Assembly: GCF_000803065.1 (NCBI RefSeq)
Contig: NZ_JSXI01000001.1
Location: 1-64,000, forward strand
DNA length: 64,000 nucleotides
Source of the DNA: Sphingomonas sp. ERG5
GTDB taxonomy: Bacteria; Pseudomonadota; Alphaproteobacteria; Sphingomonadales; Sphingomonadaceae
Direction of reading: 5' to 3'
Shown here: piece after piece, positions 44,004-53,535 of the stretch
Layout: each line of letters opens with the position of its first letter
Numbering within the stretch: the stretch's first letter is position 1
The notes under the pieces: model-generated
Database searches by the model: none
The model's input: the letters and a program-made list of their open reading frames with translations, nothing else
Told to the model about the DNA's origin: nothing
Translations under genes and position numbers: made by a program

Positions 44004-45020
44004 CTAGCCGCGCCGATAGCAGGCGCGCAGGAAGCTGAACCAAGCCGGCACGCCCCCGCTCAGATGGCTTTCCAAGGGGATGATCTCGCTCGAAACCTCA
44101 AGACCGGGCAAGGGGTGACGCGAGGTCTCGGCGAGCAACTGGCTGGTGCCGCGGGCGATAAGCGACTGGTAGATACCCGGTTCCGTGAGTTCACGGGCAC
44201 CGAGGGTGATGTGCAGCTTGCGGCCGGAGTAATCCTGCTTCGAGGCGACCGCCTGACGGTATAGCTCGAAAATCCGGCTGTCTTCCCCGACGATACCCGG
44301 GCTGCTGACACCGATGCGCTTGAACAGGTCAGATCGCCGGATCGCCACATAGGCCGCAAACAGGCCGCCATAGGAGACGCCCCAAAGCCCGACATTCTCA
44401 GCGTCGACCCGAAAGGATTTCGCCAGTTGCGGATGCAGTTCGCCTTCCAGAAAACCGAGAAATTTGTCGCCCGCCGGGCTGGCGAACATCTCGAGATATC
44501 GATCGCCGTCGTCCTTCGACAGAAGCCCAGCCTCCACGGTCAATTCCACCGCCTGCAGCATGACCTCCGGAACCGGTTCGCCTGGCGGGAGCAGATCGCG
44601 AACGCGCAGCCATGTCCATGCGTGACTTTCACGCTCGCTATAGCCGACGGATACGAGAATGAAGGGGACTTGCGGCGACATGCTGTCGCTCTGCCCCGCC
44701 TGGTGAAGGGGTGCTGTCGTCGGGAAGAACAAATTCCCGTCGACCTGATAGACTATCGGATAGGTCCGCGCCGGGTCGGCGTCATACTGCGCCGGCGGGG
44801 TGACCCACACGCCGAAGCGCGCACCGACAAATTTGGAGTCGATCTCGAAATAGCGGGTGGAAGGAAAAAGTGCGCCGAACGAAGGCGCTGTCTCGGTGAG
44901 TTCGGTGGACCCGGCCGCCGCTCGCGCGCCGTCGCCGTCCACTCCCTCTGCGGCAGAGGCTTCAGCGACGACGCTGCTACCAGTTGACGAGTCCGGTTGG
45001 CGGTTCGCAGGCATGTTCAT
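44004..45020 (-). CDS. alpha/beta-hydrolase, enterochelin-esterase-like
   Basis: A 338-residue esterase (PF00756-type). The nucleophile Ser lies in GLWGVSYGGLFAAYVA, and the His is probably in PLESHLSGGVPAW near the C-terminus. YPIVYQVDGNLFFPTTAPLH is the first core strand and oxyanion loop, as in IroE and Fes-like esterases. No convincing signal peptide; the first 45 residues are low-complexity (Ala/Ser/Gly). It could cleave an ester of the imported substrate, including siderophore-type lactones. Second gene of the operon, 95 bases after the receptor. Confidence 0.85.
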   Translation of the reverse strand: MNMPANRQPDSSTGSSVVAEASAAEGVDGDGARAAAGSTELTETAPSFGALFPSTRYFEIDSKFVGARFGVWVTPPAQYDADPARTYPIVYQVDGNLFFPTTAPLHQAGQSDSMSPQVPFILVSVGYSERESHAWTWLRVRDLLPPGEPVPEVMLQAVELTVEAGLLSKDDGDRYLEMFASPAGDKFLGFLEGELHPQLAKSFRVDAENVGLWGVSYGGLFAAYVAIRRSDLFKRIGVSSPGIVGEDSRIFELYRQAVASKQDYSGRKLHITLGARELTEPGIYQSLIARGTSQLLAETSRHPLPGLEVSSEIIPLESHLSGGVPAWFSFLRACYRRG

Positions 45021-45115
45021 GCGTAATCCTTCTTTGTCATCTTAGTGAGGAGGAGCAAATATGGCTGACCGCCCCCCCGGGGCGCAGCAGCATGGGCAGT
45101 CGACGAAGCCCGACG

Positions 45116-47392
45116 CTAGAACGCGGTGCTCACCGAAACGGTGAAGCTGCGTGGCCGCATCAGATATGAGAATGAAGGAACGCCGGGCGTGTAATTCGCA
45201 ATCCCGCCGCGATCGGTGATGTTCTCGGCTCGGAGCTGCAGCTGGTATTTGCGATAACTCAACCCGGCACGCAGGTCGAAAGTGGTACGCCCAGGCAGGC
45301 GGACGTTCGGATCGGCAACACTGCCCGGAAAGGATGTGAACCGGTGCGACTGATAGCGGAATGTCGCGCCGAGCTGACCCTGAAGGTCATCGCCAAGCGG
45401 TATCAGCTGATCAAGGGTAGCGGACGCCGTCCAGCGGGGTGTCTGCGGAATGGGGTCGCCCCCGACCGCGCCGATATAAGCGGTCACGCCAGGATCGACT
45501 TTAGTCAGCCGCGAATTGGTATAGCCGAGATTGGCAGTGGCGGTCAGCATCTCGGTCGGCCGAGCGGCCATCTGTACCTCGAAGCCGTCAACCCTCGCCT
45601 TGCCGGCGTTGGCCAGCAGCTGCGAGCTATTGAGCATGGTGTAGAGCTGAATGTTGTTCCAGTCGATGCGGTAGACAGAGGCTTCGAGGCTGAGCTTCCT
45701 GTTGAGAAAATCGCCCTTGAACCCGATCTCATAGTTCCAGACGGTGTCGGGGTTGATCCTTGTCTGGGCGCCGGGCGGCACGATGGCCGCTACCTGCGGG
45801 CCGCCGGGGCGATAGCCGCTCGCCGCGCGTGCAAAGAAGCTGAGGAGCGAGGTCGGTCGCCAGCGCAATGTCCCGAGGTAAGTCAGCTGGTCGTGGCTCG
45901 AATGGACGGGCGGAAGCGTTACCGGCCCGCCCAGAAACGCCGTATAATATACGCCGCCATAGGAGGCGTTGAAGTCCTCGGTGCTGTGCGCCAGGCGCAG
46001 CCCGCCGGTAACATCGAGATTGTCTGCCAGATAGACAGTGAGATTACCGAAGGCGGAGACCTCTTCATATTTGTCGTTGATCGGGATCGATATGATCGTG
46101 CCCAGCGGTTCCGGCAGTTTGGCATTTGTCGCCATGTCCCGCGCAACAATGTCAGTTGGCGAGGCGACCCGCTCATTCGTGTAGAAGCCGCCCGCGACAA
46201 ATTCGATGCCGCCCAGCCTCCTCGACACGAACCGCAGCTCCGCGGTTTTTTTCACCGCTGGGATGGTCGACACGACGGCGGCGCGGGTATTTGCCGGGTA
46301 AACATAGCCTGCCGAGGCAAACACGGGGAAGAAGGGCGAATAGGTCGAGGTCACGTCGACCTCGGTGTGCAATTTGCTCTCGAGATAAGCGCCCGTCGCG
46401 ATGATCTGGCCGAGGTCAGTGTCGTATCTGCCAGTGACCGAGGCCAGCCGATAGCGGACGCGGGTCGGCGCGTCGAAGAAATTGCTGTATCGGCGGGCAC
46501 CGTCCAGCGGCGTGAGCGTACCAGCGACATTGGTCTGGAGCGCCGGGCCGCGCGTGTCGATATTCTGAAGCTGACCAACGACGTCGAAGGTCAATCGATC
46601 GGTCGGCGTCCAGCGAAGAGCAAGGCGGCCGCCCTTGTAACGACTTCGGTTAACATTGTTGGTGCCCGTGCCGATATTGTCGACATAGCCTGGCGCCTCC
46701 CGGTAGAAGCCCGTCGCACGAAGGGCGAGACGATCGGTTACGAGCGGCACATTGAGCGTCGCACTGGCCGAATAGCCAACGCCGCCGCCGTCGATCGCGG
46801 TCATCTCTCCCCGGGCGCGGCCTGAAAATCCCGCTGCATCGGGGCTCCTCGACACAAGTCGAATGACGCCGCCCAGGCTGGAAGCGCCGTAAAGCGTCCC
46901 CTGCGGCCCCTTCAGCACTTCGATCCGCTCGATATCAGTGAGTTCGGGGTCCGGCGCGATGAAAGCACCGCCGCCATTGGCCGAGCTCGCGGTGAAGGGT
47001 ACATCATCGATATAATAGACCGTCGTCGCCGATTGCTGGAGGCTGCCGGTGGTCAGGCCGCGGATGAATATCTTGCCATAGCCGGGGCTGGCACTGTCCT
47101 GCACGGTCAGTCCTGGCGTCAGCGTTGCATAGTCGCGGACCGACTGCACACCCAGATTGGCGAGCGTGTCGCCGCTGAGCACCGTGATCGCCGCCGGCAC
47201 GTCGCGCAGCTTCTGCTCGCGCTTGCTCGCCGTTACCACAATGTCGCCGGAGCTCGCCTCGACCGGATCTGCATCCGTCGATGCCGCCGGCGGCGGGGGC
47301 GCTTCCGACTGCGCCGCGGCGCGCGTCGTCATGAAGCATAAGGCCAGCAAGCTCGCCGACGTAAGGCAGATCGATTTGGCCCGTACGTGCAT
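45116..47392 (-). CDS. TonB-dependent outer-membrane receptor
   Basis: A 758-residue receptor. Signal peptide about 1-28 (SLLALCFMTTRAAAQ), a TonB box GDIVVTASKREQ at about 48-59, the plug domain (62-170: DVPAAITVLSGDTLANLG, GVIRLVSRS), then a beta-barrel that ends in RPRSFTVSVSTAF with the terminal Phe needed for outer-membrane assembly. It is of the type used by sphingomonads for aromatic or complex organic substrates. It is the first gene of the minus-strand operon and divergent from an AraC regulator, so it probably imports the substrate handled by the three enzymes that follow. Confidence 0.93.
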   Translation of the reverse strand: MHVRAKSICLTSASLLALCFMTTRAAAQSEAPPPPAASTDADPVEASSGDIVVTASKREQKLRDVPAAITVLSGDTLANLGVQSVRDYATLTPGLTVQDSASPGYGKIFIRGLTTGSLQQSATTVYYIDDVPFTASSANGGGAFIAPDPELTDIERIEVLKGPQGTLYGASSLGGVIRLVSRSPDAAGFSGRARGEMTAIDGGGVGYSASATLNVPLVTDRLALRATGFYREAPGYVDNIGTGTNNVNRSRYKGGRLALRWTPTDRLTFDVVGQLQNIDTRGPALQTNVAGTLTPLDGARRYSNFFDAPTRVRYRLASVTGRYDTDLGQIIATGAYLESKLHTEVDVTSTYSPFFPVFASAGYVYPANTRAAVVSTIPAVKKTAELRFVSRRLGGIEFVAGGFYTNERVASPTDIVARDMATNAKLPEPLGTIISIPINDKYEEVSAFGNLTVYLADNLDVTGGLRLAHSTEDFNASYGGVYYTAFLGGPVTLPPVHSSHDQLTYLGTLRWRPTSLLSFFARAASGYRPGGPQVAAIVPPGAQTRINPDTVWNYEIGFKGDFLNRKLSLEASVYRIDWNNIQLYTMLNSSQLLANAGKARVDGFEVQMAARPTEMLTATANLGYTNSRLTKVDPGVTAYIGAVGGDPIPQTPRWTASATLDQLIPLGDDLQGQLGATFRYQSHRFTSFPGSVADPNVRLPGRTTFDLRAGLSYRKYQLQLRAENITDRGGIANYTPGVPSFSYLMRPRSFTVSVSTAF

Positions 47393-47684
47393 TGATCTTC
47401 ATCCCCCCTTATTCACCGGCACTGTTCCCGCGCCGCCATTGGCAATCCGTCCTCGACCGGCGTCACACGGGCCCAAGAAAGATGCGTCGATTGGCAACTT
47501 AATCGATGGCCGGCCGCATGGCTTTTCCGAACCGCCAAAAGAGCTTCGAGCGCCGCCAGATCGCTCGCGGTCGTTGCGGAAACGCGATACCCCTTGCCAA
47601 AATGGAGCTACCGTCGGTCGGGCAAGCAGGACGAACGAGAAGGGAAGCGGCAGTGCGACGATCAACACGCTGGTGCAGGAAGAG
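47393..47684. promoter_or_regulatory. divergent promoter region with ATTGGCAA sites
   Basis: Between the receptor and AraC genes. ATTGGCAA occurs at 47438-47445 and 47490-47497, exactly 52 bases (about five helical turns) apart. The inverted form TTGCCAA is at 47594-47600, about 104 bases further. These are good candidates for AraC-type half-sites that serve both genes. The region is otherwise GC-rich. Confidence 0.55.
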
Positions 47685-48827
47685 ATGATCCGCCGCCTTG
47701 ACGTGGACGGCCGGCGTGCACAGACTTCTGCCATGGCCATATTGCCCGACAGTGACGTTCGGCCGCGTTCGCAGGCGGTTCCGACGCGGCGTTTTCCGCG
47801 TCCGGGGAAAGACGCCGCACAGACGTCGGTGCGATATGCCGTCGCTGATTACGCTATCGACCAGCTCGAATATCGCAATCAGCTGGTCTCTGCGTTCGAG
47901 CCACTGAGCGATGGTCATTATCGCTGGAACGTGAAAGAATCCTTCGGAGGTGGCCGCTACGAATTTTGTGGCCTGGCCGACGGGTTTTTCGTCTCCTTTG
48001 CGGAGACGGAATATCATACGCCCCAGGCGGCATATTTCTCTTCACCCGATAGCCTGCACATCTATCTCGCCAGCAGCGGCGATGGCGAATATGTGCCCGT
48101 CGATGGTGATCCCCTGAGCTTCGAGGGGCCGAGCACGGTTTTCATCGTCGAGCCGGCCCACCAGCCGCTCGCCGAGGTCACGCTCGCGGGCGTCACGCGC
48201 TATCTCTACATCGTCGTGCATCGCGAGGTGCTCAAGACGCTGTATGCGGGGAGCGCGCACGAGCTGCCCGCCCTGCTGCAAGCATTTCTGAAGGGTGATC
48301 TGCAGCGAACGTCAGGGCGCGCCTTGCCGCTCAGCGCGGCCATGCTGCGCTGCCTGGAGGACGTTCAGACCTGTCCCCTAGACGGGCGTCGCCGCCGCCT
48401 GTTTCTGCAATCGAAAGCGCTGGAGATCATCTGCCAGGCGCTTGAAGCGTTCGATCAGAGCGAGTGCTTTCGGTCGGCCGAGACCACGAAACTGACCGCC
48501 CGGGGCGTGATGAAAGCGCAGCGGTTTCTCGAGGCGAACTATGTCATGCCACCGTCGCTCGATGAACTCGCGGCCGAAGTGGGGCTGAGCCGCAGCGCCA
48601 TGTGCACTGGCTTCCGCCAGATCCTTGGCCAATCGGTTTTCGACTATGTACAGGATCTGCGCATGCAGCGGGCGCTGGCGTTGCTCAGCGAGGGTGATGA
48701 TCCCATTACCCAGATTGCCTATGCCGTCGGATATAATCGCTCCTCGAGCTTCGCAGTCGCGGTGCATCGCCATTTCGGTACGACGCCCTCCAAGCTCCGC
48801 CGGCGAGGCGCTCCGCCGGCGAACTAA
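47685..48827 (+). CDS. AraC-family transcriptional regulator
   Basis: A 380-residue regulator. The C-terminal 100 residues form the double helix-turn-helix domain: PPSLDELAAEVGLSRSAMC, then DPITQIAYAVGYNRSSSFAV, the AraC/XylS signature. The N-terminal part (about 50-250) is a beta-rich ligand-binding domain. The start at ATG 47685 is preceded by AGGAAG; GTG 47673 and ATG 47733 are alternatives. It faces away from the TonB receptor gene and probably controls it in response to the substrate. Confidence 0.9.
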   Translation: MIRRLDVDGRRAQTSAMAILPDSDVRPRSQAVPTRRFPRPGKDAAQTSVRYAVADYAIDQLEYRNQLVSAFEPLSDGHYRWNVKESFGGGRYEFCGLADGFFVSFAETEYHTPQAAYFSSPDSLHIYLASSGDGEYVPVDGDPLSFEGPSTVFIVEPAHQPLAEVTLAGVTRYLYIVVHREVLKTLYAGSAHELPALLQAFLKGDLQRTSGRALPLSAAMLRCLEDVQTCPLDGRRRRLFLQSKALEIICQALEAFDQSECFRSAETTKLTARGVMKAQRFLEANYVMPPSLDELAAEVGLSRSAMCTGFRQILGQSVFDYVQDLRMQRALALLSEGDDPITQIAYAVGYNRSSSFAVAVHRHFGTTPSKLRRRGAPPAN

Positions 48828-48950
48828 CACGGCCTGTTCCCACAGATATGGTGCGCCCGCGCGTTCCGTGGTTCCTGCAGACCTGCCCGAACGACCTCCC
48901 GACCATCACCTCCCAGCGGCGACGCTAGTGCGCCCCGCACGCCCCAAAAC

Positions 48951-48985
48951 AAAAAGGGCCGCGCCTCCTTCCGGAATTGCGGCCC
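48951..48985 (-). terminator. Rho-independent terminator of the small secreted protein gene
   Basis: GGGCCGC/GCGGCCC stem (48956-48962 with 48979-48985); on the minus strand TTTTT follows directly. It lies 18 bases after the stop codon of the gene at 49004-49210. It may also stop transcription from the AraC gene on the other side. Confidence 0.8.
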
Positions 48986-49003
48986 ATTATCGTCGTCAGA
49001 AGA

Positions 49004-49210
49004 TCAGCACTTGACGTTGTGACCCGCCCGAGTGCGGCAGCGGACGACCTTGACCGGGTGCTTCCGCTTGAAATTGACGCTCGGGCGGAACGCCTTGTGA
49101 CATTTGACATGATGGCCGCGAACATAAGTACGGCAGACCTTCGCGCTTGCCGGGATTGCGGACGTCACCGCAACACCTGCGAGAGCGATCGCTAACGCGA
49201 TCCGTGTCAT
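49004..49210 (-). CDS. small secreted Cys- and Arg-rich protein
   Basis: A 68-residue protein with a signal peptide (IALAIALAGVAVTSAIPASA, cleavage after about residue 23). The mature part, 45 residues, has four Cys (KVCRTYVRGHHVKCHK and VVRCRTRAGHNVKC) and is strongly basic, with a repeated C-x-x-x-x-x-x-x-VKC pattern. The start has GGAG in TTGGAGAAGG-like context (AAAGGAGAAGG on the minus strand). It has its own terminator. Function unknown; it resembles many small periplasmic proteins annotated as hypothetical in sphingomonads. Confidence 0.8.
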   Translation of the reverse strand: MTRIALAIALAGVAVTSAIPASAKVCRTYVRGHHVKCHKAFRPSVNFKRKHPVKVVRCRTRAGHNVKC

Positions 49211-49395
49211 ATCCTTCTCCTTTGCGGATCATCCGCGGGAACCAGTCTACGAACTCACACGCCGGAAAAACATCCCGCATTTCGTCAAATGCGGTCGCGC
49301 AATGTCGCGTTGAATCGGTCCGCCCGAACGCGGAATGCCCCCATCCAACCGACAATGCCCCGACCCTGGCCCCGAGGGACAGGTCAACAGGCGGA

Positions 49396-50310
49396 TCACC
49401 CGGTCGGAGGCTTCGCGTCCAGCCCCAGGTCGCGCGCGATCTCCGCAACCAGCCAATCCCGAAAACGCCGGATCTTGGGCGTGTTGCGGCGATGCTCGGG
49501 ATAGACCAGCCAATAGGCATAGCCGCGCGTCGATGCCTGATCCGACAGCCGCACCAGCCGTCCCTCGGCGATGTCGTTGCGCCAGAAAAAGGGCGTGAGC
49601 ATCGCCACACCCTGCCCGGCCATCGCCGCATGACCTTCATGCGCTTGCGAATCGAGCCGCACGCCGGGACGCGGCGGTCCCTGGGGCACGTCGATGCCGG
49701 CTTCGCGCAGCCATACCGACCACCATGTATCCTGCGGGCTGATCTGTGGCAGGGACGTCAGGTCGGCGGGAAGGATCCTGCCGCCATGCTGGGCAAGGAA
49801 ATCCGGGCTGCACATCGGCGTGAAGTCGATCGGCAGCAACAATTCCCGCGCAAGGTCCGACCATTCGCCCTGCCCTGTGCGCACCGCCACATCGACATCG
49901 CCCGATACGAAATCGCTCAGCACGTCGCTGGTCAGCAAGCGCACCGCCATGTCGGAATGCGCCATCTGGAATCCGCCCAGCCGCCATGCGAGCCAGGTAT
50001 TGGCGAAGGTGTTGGTGGTGGACACGGTGAGCAGCGACTCGTCCTCCGCCCGGAGCGACCCGAAGGCCGAATCCAGCGCTTCGAAGGCCCGCACCACCTG
50101 GGGTGAAATTCGCCGTCCTGCATCGGTCAGCAGCACGCGCTTCTTGTCGCGACGGAACAGCGGCACGCCGAGCCGTTCCTCGAGCAATTTGATCTGATAG
50201 CTGACCGCCGCCTGCGTCATGCCGAGTTCGACCGCGGCGGCAGTGAAATTCTCATGACGCGATGCGGCCTCGAACACGCGAACGGCGGCAAGCGGGGGGA
50301 TGCGGCGCAT
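49396..50310 (-). CDS. LysR-family regulator, GcvA-like
   Basis: A 304-residue transcription factor. The N-terminal winged helix has RIPPLAAVRVFEAASRHENF and AAVELGMTQAAVSYQIKLLE, typical of the GcvA/AmpR branch. The C-terminal part is the periplasmic-binding-protein-like effector domain. It is divergent from a 56-codon gene across 125 bases, which is the usual arrangement for a LysR regulator and its target. The effector is not known. Confidence 0.92.
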   Translation of the reverse strand: MRRIPPLAAVRVFEAASRHENFTAAAVELGMTQAAVSYQIKLLEERLGVPLFRRDKKRVLLTDAGRRISPQVVRAFEALDSAFGSLRAEDESLLTVSTTNTFANTWLAWRLGGFQMAHSDMAVRLLTSDVLSDFVSGDVDVAVRTGQGEWSDLARELLLPIDFTPMCSPDFLAQHGGRILPADLTSLPQISPQDTWWSVWLREAGIDVPQGPPRPGVRLDSQAHEGHAAMAGQGVAMLTPFFWRNDIAEGRLVRLSDQASTRGYAYWLVYPEHRRNTPKIRRFRDWLVAEIARDLGLDAKPPTG

Positions 50311-50435
50311 GGCGAATTGATAAGGCCAGCTTGTCGATCATGTCCAACGATTTGTTGGCGGGGAAAAGGCGTGACGATCATAACCCAATTGTCGGCATCG
50401 ATGATCGACTCACCCGACACCAAGGGAGACAGGCA

Positions 50436-50606
50436 ATGCGTGACGATTTCCACAGCCAGGCTTGGGCCGACCATCATGGCGACCTGACCTCAGCGATCAA
50501 TAAGGCCTTCCGTGGCTTCATGGTTGGCTTTGAACGACTCAACGCCCTTCAGTTCGACGCGCCGTGGCGCTCGGGAACCCAGGCGAAGACGAGCATCAAG
50601 CATTGA
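50436..50606 (+). CDS. small 56-residue protein divergent from LysR gene
   Basis: A small soluble ORF. It has an excellent ribosome-binding site (AAGGGAGA, about eight bases before ATG 50436). The protein contains HSQAWADHHGDLTSAINK and AFRGFMVGFERLNALQFD, so it is predicted helical. It has no signal peptide. I do not recognise the family. Its place opposite the LysR regulator suggests it is that regulator's target or part of the same response. The secreted hydrolase starts 99 bases later. Confidence 0.65.
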   Translation: MRDDFHSQAWADHHGDLTSAINKAFRGFMVGFERLNALQFDAPWRSGTQAKTSIKH

Positions 50607-50705
50607 TCGCGCGATCCGCTGCCGGCCGCCGCCCATTGGTGGCCGGCACGACGTTCTCCTGACCATATTTCGACAGCCTGTCGGGGGTCGGCTATAGCGA
50701 CGGGC

Positions 50706-51602
50706 ATGTTCCGGCTTGCCCTACTCACGCTTCTCGCGTTCACCCCGACAATGACTTCCGCAACCGAACAGAAATTGCTGACCTGGCCCGACCTCACGAG
50801 CCGCACCCAGCCCAAGCCCGACGCGACGATCGATTACGGTCCCGACCATCTGCAAAAGGTCGATGTCTGGCTGCCCGCCGGCAAGGGCAATCACCCGACG
50901 GTCCTGATGGTCCATGGCGGTTGCTGGACGACCAGCATCGCCGACCGCAGCTTGATGAACTGGATCGCCGACGATTTGCGCCGCGACGGGATCGCAGTGT
51001 GGAACATCGACTATCGCGGCGTCGATCGTACGGGCGGCGGTTATCCCGGCACTTTCCTCGATGCGGCCGCGGCGGCCGACGCACTGCGCGACAATGCCGC
51101 GCGCTTCCATCTCGATACCAGGCGCATCGTCGCGGTCGGCCATTCGGCCGGCGGCCATCTCGCGCTGTGGCTGGCGGCCCGCGCCAATTTACCCAGGCAG
51201 AGCCCCTTGCGGCACGGCACACCGATCCGGATCGCGCATGTCATCAGCCTGGGCGGCTTGCCCGACCTGGAGGCGACCGCCGCCAGCCCGGACAATGGCT
51301 GCGGCACCGAAGTGGTGGCGCAACTGGTCGGTACGCCGTCCCCCGCCCGCCCCGACGTCTATGCCGACACCTCGGTCCCGCGCCTGCTGCCGCTGCGGGT
51401 GACGCAGGACCTGGTCAATGGCCTTGAGGACCGCATCATCCCGATCCGGCTCGGCACGGGATATGAAGCGCAGGCGAAAAAGGCCGGCGACACGGTCGTG
51501 CTGCACATCGTCCCCGACACCGGCCATGTCGAGCTGGTCGCGCCGGAAAGCGCGGCCTGGACCGAGACAAAGCGCCTGATCCGGGCCGCGCTGAAAGAAT
51601 AG
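50706..51602 (+). CDS. secreted alpha/beta-hydrolase (BD-FAE-like)
   Basis: A 298-residue hydrolase. N-terminal signal peptide (FRLALLTLLAFTPTMTSA). The oxyanion loop VLMVHGGCW, the nucleophile elbow VGHSAGGHLALW and the C-terminal His in VPDTGHVELVAP are as in the arylformamidase/BD-FAE esterases. Acts probably on esters in the periplasm. Two Cys (in HGGCWT and DNGCGTE) may form a disulfide. It follows the 56-residue ORF on the same strand and may be under the same LysR regulator. Confidence 0.9.
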   Translation: MFRLALLTLLAFTPTMTSATEQKLLTWPDLTSRTQPKPDATIDYGPDHLQKVDVWLPAGKGNHPTVLMVHGGCWTTSIADRSLMNWIADDLRRDGIAVWNIDYRGVDRTGGGYPGTFLDAAAAADALRDNAARFHLDTRRIVAVGHSAGGHLALWLAARANLPRQSPLRHGTPIRIAHVISLGGLPDLEATAASPDNGCGTEVVAQLVGTPSPARPDVYADTSVPRLLPLRVTQDLVNGLEDRIIPIRLGTGYEAQAKKAGDTVVLHIVPDTGHVELVAPESAAWTETKRLIRAALKE

Positions 51603-51739
51603 GGCAACGACCGCACTTGCGGGGTTTATCCCGTAAATCCGGATGCGTCACGCTGCGGTGCAGGATGAAGCGTTGCTTTCTCGCGTTGACTTGATCCCTT
51701 ATTGATGTGATGTTGTATTGTTGCATTGGGAGATCGGCG

Positions 51740-52648
51740 ATGCGTAGCTTGCTGTTGATGACTGCCCCGCTTGCATTGGCCGGCTGTGGCCAGACCCCGA
51801 ATGATAGACAAGCGCAGCCGATGCGGGTGGAGTCGATGCCGGCAATGCCGGTGGATTCGCCTCCTGACCGCGCGTTCGCGCCCAGTGCTTCCGTCAGCAT
51901 GCCTCCCAGTGTCGCGGTCACCGCGGCGCCGGGCGTCGCCTTTACCTATCGCTATGCCTTCCGCCTGCCGTCGGAGCGCATCTCCGCTACACAGGAGGCG
52001 CATGTGGCGGCGTGCGAGAAGCTCGGCATCGCCCGGTGCCGCATCACCGGCATGCGCTATCGCCTGCTGGGCGAAAATAATATCGAAGCCATGCTGTCGT
52101 TCAAGCTCGACCCGGCCGTCGCGCGCCGTTTCGGCAAGGATGGCATCGCGCTGGTCACCGCCGCCCAGGGCAGGCTGGTCGATGCCGAGATTGCCGGGAC
52201 CGACGCCGGCGCGGCAATCGACCAACTCACCGTGCAGCACAGCCGCGCCACGGACGAGTTACGCCGCATCAATGCCGAACTGGCCAGGCCCAAGCTCTCA
52301 GCGAGCGAGCGCGCCGAACTGCAGCGGCAACGTGCGGAGATTCTGCGAAATATCAGCGCGACCGTCGACAGCCGCGCGGAACAGCGCGAAAGCCTCGCCA
52401 CCACGCCGATGACCTTCACTTATGAATCGGGCAAGGCGATCCGCGGCTTCGATGCCAGCGCCCCGCTGAGCAGCGCGCTCGATACCGGGATCGGATCGGT
52501 CCAGATCACCATTGCCGTCGTGCTTGGCGCGATCGCGATCTTCGGCCCGCCCGGATTGATCCTATTGTTCGGCTGGCTCGTCTGGCGGCGTTTCCGGCCA
52601 CGGCGCTCGCCGGGTCCGGTAAAAGCCGATGGCGAGACCAGCACCTAA
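51740..52648 (+). CDS. DUF4349 lipoprotein with coiled coil and TM helix
   Basis: A 302-residue protein with a lipobox (LALAGC, Cys at about 18). Then a low-complexity stretch, a DUF4349 domain starting FTYRYAFRLPSERISATQEA, a coiled coil (RRINAELARPKLSASERAEL and neighbours), and a C-terminal helix (AVVLGAIAIFGPPGLILLFG) with a basic tail. The Cys anchor and the TM segment together would hold it in the inner membrane. Start ATG 51740 with GGGAGA six bases upstream. The role is unknown; homologues are of the MacA-like/Apo-like periplasmic type. Confidence 0.85.
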   Translation: MRSLLLMTAPLALAGCGQTPNDRQAQPMRVESMPAMPVDSPPDRAFAPSASVSMPPSVAVTAAPGVAFTYRYAFRLPSERISATQEAHVAACEKLGIARCRITGMRYRLLGENNIEAMLSFKLDPAVARRFGKDGIALVTAAQGRLVDAEIAGTDAGAAIDQLTVQHSRATDELRRINAELARPKLSASERAELQRQRAEILRNISATVDSRAEQRESLATTPMTFTYESGKAIRGFDASAPLSSALDTGIGSVQITIAVVLGAIAIFGPPGLILLFGWLVWRRFRPRRSPGPVKADGETST

Positions 52649-52743
52649 TTGCACGGTCGGACCCATTGGCGTATAGCCTCGACCTTCTGGCCCCGGCCCG
52701 CGCATCCGCGCCGCCGGGGCTGTCTTTTCAGGGGTAATGCCGC

Positions 52744-53523
52744 ATGGCTCGCCGCCGCCAAATTTACGAAGGCAAGGCCAAGATCCTTTACGAGGGTCCG
52801 GAGCCGGGCACGTTGATCCAGTATTTCAAGGACGATGCCACCGCGTTCAACGCTCAGAAAAAGGGCACGATCAGCGGCAAGGGCGTGCTCAACAACCGCA
52901 TCAGCGAGCATGTCTTCACTCTGCTCGGGCTGATCGGCGTGCCAACGCACTTCATCCGCCGCCTCAACATGCGCGAGCAGCTGATCCGCCAGGTCGAGAT
53001 CATCCCGATCGAAGTGGTGATCCGCAATGTCGCTGCGGGATCGCTGTCGACACGGCTCGGGATCGAGGAAGGCACGCAGCTGCCCCGCACGATCATCGAA
53101 TATTATTACAAGGACGATGCGCTCGGCGATCCGATGATCACCGACGAGCATATCGCTGCGTTCGGCTGGGCCAGCCAGGAGGAGATGCACGACATCGCCG
53201 ACCTGGCGATTCGGGTGAATGATTTCCTGTGTGGCCTGTTCGCCGGGATCGGCATCCGGCTGGTCGACTTCAAGCTCGAATTCGGGCGCATCTGGGACAA
53301 TGACTATGCCCGGGTAATCCTTGCCGACGAGATCAGCCCCGATGGCTGCCGGCTGTGGGACATGGAAACCAACGAGAAGCTCGACAAGGACCGCTTCCGC
53401 CGTGACCTCGGCGGCGAAGTCGAGGCGTATCAGGAAGTTGCACGGCGCCTTGGGTTATTGCCTGAGGGCGTCGACGGCGCCGTTCTCGACCTGGAAAAGC
53501 ATCGCAAGAGCCGGGGCAAATAA
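52744..53523 (+). CDS. purC: SAICAR synthase (phosphoribosylaminoimidazole-succinocarboxamide synthase)
   Basis: A 259-residue ATP-dependent ligase that joins aspartate to CAIR in purine synthesis. Signatures: [38 protein letters not shown], and [20 protein letters not shown] with [12 protein letters not shown]. Standard length. A possible CCGGGG/CCCCGG hairpin (53511-53529) spans its stop codon. It is in the same region and orientation as purS-purQ, with a small membrane ORF on the opposite strand between them. Confidence 0.96.
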   Translation: MARRRQIYEGKAKILYEGPEPGTLIQYFKDDATAFNAQKKGTISGKGVLNNRISEHVFTLLGLIGVPTHFIRRLNMREQLIRQVEIIPIEVVIRNVAAGSLSTRLGIEEGTQLPRTIIEYYYKDDALGDPMITDEHIAAFGWASQEEMHDIADLAIRVNDFLCGLFAGIGIRLVDFKLEFGRIWDNDYARVILADEISPDGCRLWDMETNEKLDKDRFRRDLGGEVEAYQEVARRLGLLPEGVDGAVLDLEKHRKSRGK

Positions 53524-53535
53524 CCCCGGCGCGGG

